Source: Chelonoidis abingdonii (lineage: Eukaryota; Chordata; Testudines; Testudinidae). Taken from it: a stretch of DNA of 64,000 bases. The stretch's first letter is position 1. Each line of letters begins with the position of its first letter. Below are positions 35,645 through 64,000 of the stretch, in pieces. The DNA is taken from NCBI RefSeq assembly GCF_003597395.2, contig NC_133770.1, positions 205,848,270-205,912,269 on the forward strand, in the 5' to 3' direction. The notes under the pieces were generated by a model. It made no database searches and was not told the origin of the DNA. It was given only the letters and a program-made list of their open reading frames with translations. Both the position numbers and the translations under genes were made by a program.

Positions 35645-36202
35645 TTTAATCTTGAAGTTATCATGTAATGACACTACATATCAGTGATCACAAAAAACAA
35701 GAACAGTTTGGGACCTTTCTACATAAACTACAACTTCAATACAATTTAACACTGTCGAAGTGCTGCACTGTGATCAATCTGAGCTTTGCTGTACAGTGCT
35801 CTCAGGCCCTGATCCTACATCACTGCAGTCACTGGAAGTCCTTCCATTGACTTCAATGGGTACAGGACCAGGCCCTTGGTCACCTGAACAAACTTTACTA
35901 ACAAACTTCTTATCGGAAACAAGAGCGTTGTGGAGTTCAAATGGCATTTCCGAGAGCATGCAGATTACTGAAAAATATTTAAAAACCAGGTTCAGACAAT
36001 CTTCTATATACACAAAAGTCCATCTGTCGCAGATAGGCAACTGTAACTCAGATTCATGAGCTTGCCCTAGTTTTTGGTAGTGTCCTGCACACTTCTAATA
36101 ATTAAAAAATAAACATAAAAAAATAGTCGCCACAATGGTTTTACATCACTCCAACTTGTACCAGGATGCAATCTCTTCTTGCTTCTTCCAGTATTGTTCT
36201 TT
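35645..36202 (-). other. RNMT: Candidate RNMT 3' UTR
   Basis: Sequence immediately downstream of the RNMT stop on the minus strand. An ATTAAA variant polyadenylation signal (tttaat at 35645-35650) lies about 555 nt after the stop. The true end could be much further, as mammalian RNMT has a long 3' UTR. No expression evidence is available. Confidence 0.25.
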
Positions 36203-56434
<20,232 letters not shown>

Positions 56435-56909
56435 CTGTGAGAAAAGTGAGATTTGACTTTCAGTTTACAATTTATGCTTGTTCTCCCTTACATTATAAAA
56501 GCCCCATACCTAGAAACCTACAGAAACAAATTAAAATCAGTTTTTGCTACAGAGGGCACACAATCTAGCCCTCGTATTTGATTAGTCAAAAGAAGACAGC
56601 AGGTTAAAAAGTAACATTTTAAATTTATTCAGTTGCGTTTAACACAGATAACACCCAAGTTACCATACGAGTCTCTCTCTCTGTTCCAGTTTGTTCTGAG
56701 CATTTGACAGGACTTTGGTACAGCTAGTTTCACCTAAGCAGCTCTCCTGTTGGTGTGATTCTGTCTCATAAAAGAGAGGAAAGAAAAAAATTAAAATGAG
56801 TAAAACAAAGTGGTCAAAAGCAAGGGCTGGCAGAAAGGTCGGGGCTGGCATAGCCCAGGTAAGGGCCAGTCACTCCTGTCCCCAGCTGACTAGATTTCAA
56901 GCTGACGTT

Positions 56910-56965
56910 TTTCAGAGTCTAAAGCCAGAAGGGACCATTAGCTCATCCACTGGGTCTTCCTCCGC
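56910..56965 (-). repeat. CR1 3' end fragment (antisense)
   Basis: 'cagagtctaaagccagaagggaccattagctcatccactgg' is the reverse complement form of the CR1 3' end also seen at 10335-10440. It lies just below the CpG island. Confidence 0.55.
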
Positions 56966-57750
56966 ACCCCAGCTCTGCTCGGCTAGGACCAAGGCAGCCC
57001 GGTGACACCGCACTCCACTTTCTGGCCCGGTCCCAGCCACACTCGGGGAGTCTCACGCGCTAGTGCCAGGCCTAAGCCCCAGCAGAGGGGGAACTAGTGC
57101 GGGGCTCCGGGCGGGAAAGACCCCCCCATCTCTGACCCGCGAGCAGTAGAAGAGACTCTAGGCATGTCACCTTCACGCACCACGCCCCCCCCCCAACCTG
57201 ACAACCGCGAAAGGGGCGGGGCGATGAGGATGGAACAGCTCCGCCTCCTCCCCCCAAACACCGGGCCCAGGCTCCGCCCCTTCGGCCCACCCACCAACCC
57301 TGGGCCTCTCTCTGCCCCGCCCTCGCAGGGCACATGCGGTCGCTAGCGCGAGCCCCATCCCGTTCCCCAGCAACGGCGCCCTCGCGCACCTCCCTCTTCT
57401 GCGTCCCACCTGGCAATCAGCAAGGGACGGCGCTGCGAGCCCCTCCCGCCTTGCACCACTTTGCCCCGCTCTCTTCCCCGGCAGCGCGCGCGCAGCCCTT
57501 CACTCTGTCTCCTCCCCTGCGGTGCGCGCGGGAACGTGAGCGTCGGCCCCGCCCCCAAACTTCCAGCTCTGCGGAAAGCAAATGACTCGAACCGCAGAAG
57601 CGGCGCGGGCACATGGAAGCTGTTTTCTGAAGGGCGGCTTCGCGCTCTGTGCTCCGAAGCCGGCCAGTGGCCCCCACCCGCGCGCGGCTCCTCAGGACAG
57701 AGAAACGTACTGGCCTGAGAGCCTGCGCAGCGATCACCAAACCGGGCTTT

Positions 57751-57758
57751 CCGCCATC
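57751..57758 (+). promoter_or_regulatory. YY1-like site (CCGCCATC)
   Basis: CCGCCATC is the core of the YY1 site that often sits just downstream of transcription starts in TATA-less promoters. It lies 8 bp from the ETS/CRE composite. Confidence 0.45.
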
Positions 57759-57765
57759 CTCTTTG

Positions 57766-57778
57766 CGGAAGTGACGCA
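57766..57778 (+). promoter_or_regulatory. ETS/CRE-like composite site
   Basis: CGGAAGTGACGCA joins an ETS core (CGGAAGT) and a CRE half site (TGACG). This composite is common in bidirectional CpG-island promoters of housekeeping genes. Confidence 0.55.
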
Positions 57779-57851
57779 CATAGAAAGCTGTGAGATGTTT
57801 ATGTCATATCCGATGGGGGGAAGAATGAAAGCGCCGCAGTGGGGCACCAAA

Positions 57852-57863
57852 TGCGCACGCGCA
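57852..57863 (+). promoter_or_regulatory. NRF1 site (TGCGCACGCGCA)
   Basis: This 12-mer fits the NRF1 consensus YGCGCAYGCGCR at every position. NRF1 sites mark promoters of housekeeping and mitochondrial genes. FAM210A encodes a mitochondrial protein, which fits but does not prove a role. Confidence 0.65.
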
Positions 57864-57942
57864 TACGTGACTCCTCTCCAGTCTCGAGCGCGTCTGAAGG
57901 GAGGGAACTGGCTGCGGGGACAGCGGCCTGACGATTTCCAGG

Positions 57943-57962
57943 ACTACAGTCCCCAGAAGGCC
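57943..57962 (+). promoter_or_regulatory. ZNF143/THAP11-type SBS element
   Basis: ACTACAGTCCCCAGAAGGCC follows the ACTACAnnTCCCAGnnkGC layout bound by ZNF143 and THAP11/HCF-1, with one substitution in the TCCCAG core. These elements are concentrated in bidirectional CpG-island promoters. Confidence 0.65.
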
Positions 57963-57969
57963 TTGCAGT

Positions 57970-58141
57970 GGAGCGTGCGCAGTGTGAACAATCGGGCCTG
58001 AAGGGGGTGGGGGTCCGGGAGCAGCTTAGTACAAGCACGTTGCCTGGAGGCAAGACAAGGCCGTTGCAGTCGGGTCCCAGCGTCCCCCCCGCGTGTGACT
58101 CTTGTGGCTCCGGCCTTATGGAGCAGCGGCCTGAACTCAAG
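57970..58141 (+). other. FAM210A: Probable FAM210A first (untranslated) exon
   Basis: A plus-strand exon-like segment ends in CTCAAG followed by the donor GTACGA at 58142. It lies inside the CpG island, diverging from RNMT. In mammals FAM210A (a mitochondrial membrane protein with a DUF1279 domain) starts head to head with RNMT and has an untranslated first exon. No FAM210A coding sequence lies in the remaining 5.8 kb, so the call rests on known gene order and one donor. The start coordinate is approximate. Confidence 0.4.
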
Positions 58142-58450
58142 GTACGATCCCCGCGTTCCGCCGGCAGGGGCGGGCGGCGCGTCGGGCCCGGGGGTTCCTG
58201 GTCAGCGGGGAGCGAGGGGCGTGACCCCGGGCAGCCTGACCCTCCGCTGCCCCAGGGACAGAGCTTCGGCCACTGCCTGCAGCGACTGGGACATGACGAA
58301 AAGCGGTGCGGGGAGGAGACGTGATGCGTGCCGCCCAGGGCTCCCTCTCCTCCTCCGCGCCCGGGGCTGTGGGGGTAGGAACGGGCTGCGGGCGCTCCCT
58401 GGCAAACGGCCTGGCCACTCCCTGCTTTGGAAACCCCACTTCGCTCAGGT

Positions 58451-59617
58451 CCCACGAGCGAAGGAGCTTGTGTGTGAAAGCTGGTGTGTAAAAGTGCTTT
58501 TGTCATCTCAGCTGTGCTCACTCCAGCATGTTTCCGTCCCCCTCGAGAAAAAAGTCTGGGTGGGCCTTGACTCGTTACACTCTCCTTGAGCTGCTCTCTC
58601 TGTGAGCGTGTTGCATCAACGCGTTACGCTTTCTATGTGAATAACTTCTGAGTTCATAGGATGTGGCTACAGCTACTGCTAGCAGAGAGGGTCATTTCAG
58701 GCAGGGACGGGAGCCTCAGATTTGAGAAATCCTTTTTCTTGTACCCCTCTTCCCATGTTCTGCTCCCTTCTTCTTCTCTGCCTCTTTTGCAATGAGGCAG
58801 CAGGAACCTGCCTATTGAGTGTTTGGGGTTTTCTTGATTCCCACCTTGGCTCGGCTAACCTTCCTAGTCACCTTGGGACCAAAGCAGAGAGTAGCTGACT
58901 GAAATCAAATTAGATAGAGAACTTTGTGTCAATTTTTGTTACAAAGTTGCTCTGGGGAACTCTCATTGGATGTTTGCTAATGACCACATGCAAGACACCA
59001 AAATGATATTCATTCATACTAGACTAAAGATACTTTGGGGGGATGTAAATATACCCATTGGCTTGGCTCCCCCTCTGTAAGGCTCAATGCCTACCCTCAG
59101 TGGGAATTGGATTCCATGCTGGTCTCTGTGTGCCTTTGTTGCAGAATTAACCTGAGCCCTTACTCAATTGTTGTTGTTAATGTGACTTCTGTCAACAAAC
59201 ACGCACAAAGCTCCCTGAATTTGGTGCTTTCAGTCTGAGCTAAATTGGCCCAGGTGGGGCTATGGACTGTAATCTGAGTGCTGCTTATATTGAGGCTTGT
59301 AACCTGCCCGCTTTACAGTGTGGATATAGGCTAAAGGACTGGAGTGCCACTGCTGATAGTCCTCCAGTGCCTTCCCACAATTCCCCATATATCCAGGAGC
59401 ATTCGCAAGTTCTCTTACAACTCTGGGAGAGAACTATAAAGCAGGTCTGGTTACTGAAGCACTAAGAACCATGAGTTAGTTATGACCCCAAAATCTCTTA
59501 ACACCTTACACTAACGTGAATGCAGCAGCTCAAGTATGGCTTTGCAATTGTGACAGCCATCACCCACAGTAGACCAACCAAGTGATCAGACACAGTCACC
59601 CAAGTTAATATTTCAGA
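58451..59617. other. Probable FAM210A intron 1, no feature seen
   Basis: No gene, RNA or bounded repeat is visible after the CpG island. Short open frames show no motif. Confidence 0.45.
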
Positions 59618-59890
59618 GACTTTGTCTACACTAGCACTTTTGTTTGTGGGGAAAAAACACCCCTGACCGAGATAAGTTTCACCAACAAAAGCACCAGTGT
59701 GTACAGCTCTTTGTCAGAGGGAAATGCTCTCCTGCCAGCAGAGCTACCGCCACTCATTGGGGATGGTTTAATTAAGCTGGCGGAAGAGCTCTCTTCTGCT
59801 GGCATAGAGCGGCTACATGTGAGACCTTACAGCAGTGCAGCTGTAGCGGTACGGCTGTGCTACTGTGAGGTCCGTAGCGTAGACATAGAG
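59618..59890. mobile_element. Short inverted-repeat element ('TTGTCTACACTAG' ends)
   Basis: It opens actttgtctacactagc and closes gtagcgtagacatag, inverted ends, with internal palindromic segments around 'ggcggaagagctctcttctgctggc'. Target duplication was not fixed. Confidence 0.6.
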
Positions 59891-60454
59891 AAGAGATGCT
59901 CTGACTTTCTCTTGATGGGGTATGGATACGTCTCCTCTCCCACACCTCTTCCCTGAGTTCCACACCCTTTGTTTTATAGGCTCCATGCATCAAATTGAGG
60001 TGCCACCCACACCCAAGCACCACCTTCTTATGGAGTAAAAATAAAATATCACAGCAGACTGTGCTCATGTTCATGAGTTGATTGCTGATCAAAACATGTA
60101 AGAGAGGAACAGTGAAGTAGTTAATATTGATATCTATCGGATGGCATCTGAATTAAAGTCCTGTTGCGATGAACGGGGCAGTTTGCGACTCTTAGCAATT
60201 CTATCAGGCTTACTGAAAATATGGATAGACGTAGCTGTATTTTACACTTTGTTCACTTTAAGAAGGTTATCTTTTTCAAATCTAATCTTATATTCAGGAA
60301 CACAAAGTAGCTTCAAAAACAAACAACTTCAAAAAAACTGCATTTGGGTAAAAATCAGCATCCTGGCTTGCTTTCTTTGCTCTCTGGGTTTGTTCTTGAA
60401 GAGGTCGACATCTTCAAAATTCAGCTTAGTGTATACTTAAGTTTAACTGCATAA

Positions 60455-60655
60455 CTATGTTGGTAAAAAGTGTCTCTCTTTTTTTTTTTTGTTAGCAACA
60501 TGGTTATGCTGGTGTAAATTCTAGTGTAGATGCAGTTGTAGTGCTATAAAAGTGCCTATATGTTAATATAACTAAGCCTATACTATGGTGTTTTTGCCAT
60601 TTTAACTATGCGGACATAGTTAAAGCAACAAAACATTTGTGTAGGCCAAGCCTCA
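60455..60655. mobile_element. Diverged short inverted-repeat element
   Basis: Phrases 'aactatgttggtaaaaagtg', 'ggtgtaaattctagtgtagatgcag' and a 'gtgtaggccaagcct' end resemble the element family at 12081-12330. Borders are uncertain. Confidence 0.4.
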
Positions 60656-61884
60656 GACTTTTACTCCTTCCCTTTATCACAGTGAATTTATTGGAAGACC
60701 ACCTCAGCATTCTCCTTAAAGAGTTTGCAGAGAAAAAAGTGTCACTTTGTATTCCTACAATTCTGAGCATAACCACAACAGAAGGGCGTCGTTCCTTTCG
60801 ACTTTTACTTTCCATTCCTGGAGTCAAAAATGCTAGGAGGAAGGCTCTCTCTTTTTCTGCATACTTTTAGAAGATCAGATATGTGGGTCTTCTCAGCAGT
60901 GAGTTGTTTTCATCATGTTACTCTACCTTGCAACCTTCATCTCTGTCAGACCGGTTCCCTTGAACCAAACTTTTAGGGATTTACTTGAGGTACATTGTAG
61001 TCCACAGGAGATTTGGAATCTGAGGCTGATCCTTGCCCTAAAGTGGCTGAACCAATTCGTAAAATATCAGTAGGTCTAACTAGAATCTTGATAATTCACT
61101 GTAGTGGTGACTTCCTGATGTTTTCAGTGGGTCAGCAACATTTCCAATAGACTTTCATCTCAGACTTTCACTAAGAAAATGATGATAAAAGCAGATGCTC
61201 TGACAGGAGGGTCCTCTCTAATCATCTTTCTCTCACTCTGCCTGTTTTGTCTGTTTAGATTGTTAGCAACTGCTAACAATTGCTGTGGTTGGGCTTCTAG
61301 GTGCTACATCTATGCAAATAGTAATTTGTGACCTCTTTAGTCTCTGAATTTCAAGGAGATACCCCTCTACGAGCAGTTCTGATCCTTTCTTTAGAAGTAC
61401 CTAGTCACTTCTCACCCTCAATGTTTCTCTCAGTTCTCACAAATTATGCCTCATCACATCTGCCCATTTCATGATCCCTCACAAGAACACAGTTCAGTTC
61501 ATGGTGCACTGACAATTCCAGAGGTGAAGTTTCTTCTGTTGTGGAGCAAAATGGTATTGTAAAATGCTTTAGGTAAGTCCTATGTTATTTGTGGAGACAT
61601 GAAAGGGGAAATGCCACTTGGCCCAGCTATTCTTGTCATCCTATTGATCTGCCATCTGATGTTGCCCAAAAACTGATCTTGTTCATGAGTAAAAGTTAAA
61701 GAAACAATTAAAAACAGAGTTGTACAAGTGTGCTGGTGATTGTCATCAGTTATCAGAAATAATGCTTATCAGTAGTCTCTTTCCAGACTGTATGGAAAAA
61801 TGGAAGAATTAGTGAGATGGTTGAGGACACATTGTAAAATATCATAGTTTCTAGATTATATTTTAGATTTTTTTTTTTTATTAT

Positions 61885-62036
61885 GTAACCCCTTTGGGGT
61901 TTAGAGAGCATGGCTCCTTTAAATCTTTTTCCCCAGGGGGGAGGGAGAGGAGTTTCTCTCCTTTTTTCTTACTCTCTCCCTCCCCCCGGGGAAAAATTTA
62001 AAGGGGCCATGCTCTCTAAACCCCAAAGGGGTTACA
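61885..62036. mobile_element. 152-bp foldback element with ATTA duplications
   Basis: The left arm starts TGTAACCCCTTTGGGGTTTAG and the right arm is its near-perfect reverse complement ending GTTACA. About 65 bp pair with a handful of differences, around a T/C-rich loop. Perfect atta lies at 61881-61884 and 62037-62040, consistent with a 4-bp (or TTA-type 3-bp) target duplication. It has no coding capacity. Confidence 0.88.
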
Positions 62037-62616
62037 ATTATAGCCCTGTTCCTACAGTGACTTTAGATGTCTTTTTCCAACAGAGGGTGGCGAGAGAAAA
62101 AAAGTTTAAAGATGCTGTTTGATGGATCTTGTCTCCAGCATGTGCCAGTTGATCATCTGTCTGCTTTCCTTAAGAATGTCTAGATTTCTTAGTTACTCCA
62201 TTAGAAAAAAAGAGAAAAAGATATCTTTCTTCTCTTTATGAAGCAGAAGGAATTATGCATTGAAGTACTGCCCTTAGCAATTAGAGACTTTTTTTTTTTT
62301 TTTTTAATCTTTTCTCCCGGAGTCCAATATGCTTTTGGAGGATACAGTGGTCATAATATCTGCAGTCCCATCCCCATCACTTTGCTCTGTTCTCCAGTTA
62401 TAAGTGGCTGACTTAGGATTTGAAAAATTCTCTTGCCAGGTGAGCATTAGTGCTTTTCCGAGGTCTAAGCAATGGATTTAGAAATTATGATTCACTTTAA
62501 AATTAATCATGATGGTTGTAAAGATAATCCAGCAAAAGTAAACACGCGATGTTGTCATCCTGAGTCTGCAGACAGCTCCAGTATCTCTGCTGCTGATCAT
62601 AGCATTCCCAGACATG

Positions 62617-64000
62617 ATTCATAGACTCCAGGACTGGAAGGGACCTCGAGAGTTCATCGAGTCCAGTCCCCTGCCCTCACGGCAGGACCAAATACTGTCT
62701 AGACCATCCCTAATAGACATTTATCTAACCCACTCTTAAATATCTCCAGACATGGAGATTCCACAACCTCCCTAGGCAATTTATTCCAGTGTTTAACTAC
62801 CCTGACAGTTAGGAACTTTTTCCTAATCCACTAAATCTCCTGCTGCATTATTGCTTCTTGCTCTATCATTAGAGACTAAGTGAAACAGAGTTTTCTCCCC
62901 CCCTTGTCTGATGACACCCTTTAGATACCTGAAACTGCTATGTCATGCCCTCTCAGTCTTCTCTTTCCAAACTAAACAAACCCATATCTTTCAGCCTTCT
63001 CAAGGTCATGTTTCTCTAAGGACCTTAATCATCTTGTGCTCTCTCGAGACCCTCTCCAGTTTCTCCTCCACATCTTCTTGAAATCGGTGCCCAGAAACTG
63101 GACACCACTACTCCATTGAAGTCCGAACCAGCTGCCATGAGTAGTATGCGGGAAGAACTGATCTCTGCTTTGCAATTCGTTTCAACACACCTGTAATGCA
63201 TCCCAGAATCAGGTTTGATTTTTTTGCAACAGTGAATCACACTGTTGACTCATTAATTAGCTTGGTCCACTATACCCATAGATCTCTTGTCTGCCATCCC
63301 TTCCTAGACACGTTTCCCTTCCATTCTTATGGTGAAAAACCTGTTCCTTCCAAGTTGGAAGCACTTTGCATTTTCTTATTGAACTCATCCGGTTCCTCAG
63401 ACATCTCCTTCTAGTAGTCATTTTGAATTTTAGACCCTGTCTCCCAAAGCCGTGCAATCGCTCCCAGTTTGGATATCGTCCGCAAACGTTTGAATAAGCC
63501 TACTTCTCTGATCCAACATCTAAGTCGTTATGAAGATATTGAATCAGAGCCAGGTCCCAAAACAGACCCTGCGGAACCCCACGTAAATTATACCTTTCCA
63601 CAGGATGGGAGCCATTAATACAACACAATAAACATCGTCCTGCAGTGAGTCGACGGTTTATCTTCGTCGAGTTAGCAGTTATGCCATCTTCCACATACTC
63701 GTTTGTATAGCACCAATCCAAGTTTTTTCTCCTAACCTCCAATCCCCCCCGTCTGACCTAACTTGTAAGATGGACCTAGAGTATTTTATTGATAAGGATA
63801 TTATTGATAGCGCACCGCACTGATACTCGCGAAAATGGACTCTTAGTGAAATTGTCTAGGTATACCACAGGACATCCACCGCTAGATTCTTAGGTCCCTC
63901 TAGTCACAACACAAGCTCGTATATCACATCCTCAATGAACTATGTGCTAGCAGAATTGGCTTTGACACAATCGTTCTTTGAGCGAAATGCCCTGAGATCG
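62617..64000 (-). pseudogene. CR1 LINE, 3' portion, antisense, running off the window
   Basis: From 62617 the plus strand carries the reverse complement of a CR1 3' end ('ggactggaagggacctcgagagttcatcgagtccagtccc') and then of its reverse transcriptase frame. The minus-strand frame at 63500-63742 contains GVPQG followed later by NDLD, the conserved RT segment. Numerous indels and stops make it dead. The match appears to worsen towards the window end. Confidence 0.8.

Larger units (their letters stand above)
57000..58450. promoter_or_regulatory. CpG-island bidirectional promoter of RNMT and probable FAM210A
   Basis: CpG dinucleotides and GC content rise abruptly here against an AT-rich background, with many GGGCGG/CCGCCC-type boxes (for example near 57215 and 57550). 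RNMT leaves it on the minus strand and a donor-ended exon candidate leaves it on the plus strand. In vertebrates RNMT and FAM210A are arranged head to head, which fits. The long open frames on both strands (up to 240 codons at 57799-58521) are stop-poor GC artefacts. Confidence 0.85.

Noticed and set aside
1..36200. MC5R or MC2R expected beyond the RNMT 3' end by mammalian gene order
   Set aside because: No open frame of a single-exon receptor (over 290 codons) with seven hydrophobic segments exists in the window. It may lie further left.
56796..56864. Plus-strand ATG followed by a strong GTAAGG donor near 56860
   Set aside because: A single donor-like string in the RNMT intron/promoter edge with no supporting downstream exon. 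Probably coincidence.
57799..58521. 240-codon minus-strand open frame, longest in the window, and 58095-58589 (164 codons, plus)
   Set aside because: They lie in the CpG island, where high GC content removes stop codons. Composition is Pro/Arg/Ser/Gly-rich with no domain, and overlapping frames are equally open on the other strand.

Overview
This is vertebrate nuclear DNA, most likely from a turtle. The evidence is a split, canonical-GT/AG gene with vertebrate exon structure, CR1 and L2-type LINE relics, a tRNA-headed SINE with a CR1-like tail, Penelope-like 3' tails, many short hAT-type and 'TTGTCTACAC'-type inverted-repeat elements, and a CpG-island promoter. The turtle assignment is an inference from remembered repeat families. 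It has not been searched.

The window holds one clearly intact protein gene. RNMT (mRNA cap guanine-N7 methyltransferase) lies on the minus strand from 56434 down to 36203. I could place ten coding exons with matching splice phases, giving a 415-residue protein that includes a 34-nt exon and a tiny last exon carrying the stop. Its promoter lies in a CpG island (about 57000-58450) with NRF1-, ZNF143/THAP11-, YY1- and ETS/CRE-like sites. The plus strand leaving this island ends an untranslated exon candidate at a donor at 58142. From the known head-to-head RNMT/FAM210A arrangement in vertebrates this is probably the first exon of FAM210A.

Positions 1-36000 contain no gene I can support. They hold a PIF/Harbinger transposase fossil (1360-2005), a near-complete but dead Ty3/gypsy chromovirus on the minus strand (2035-9515) that was later hit by three solo LTRs and one hAT element, a hAT transposase fossil (13517-14500), further solo LTRs, a Penelope-like endonuclease relic with a degenerate hammerhead-like core (23785-24515), SINEs and several short transposons with intact target-site duplications. 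The RNMT introns carry more short elements, an antisense L2-type LINE (43990-45860), an antisense CR1-like RT relic (53320-54080) and an unidentified coding-like relic (51640-51985). From 58500 to the end there is intergenic or FAM210A-intron sequence, a 152-bp foldback element (61885-62036) and an antisense CR1 (62617-64000) that looks increasingly damaged towards the window end.

I found no convincing new biological system. The best leads are the unidentified coding-like relic in RNMT intron 4, the nested insertion record inside the gypsy element, the long hairpin elements and the ribozyme-like Penelope tails.
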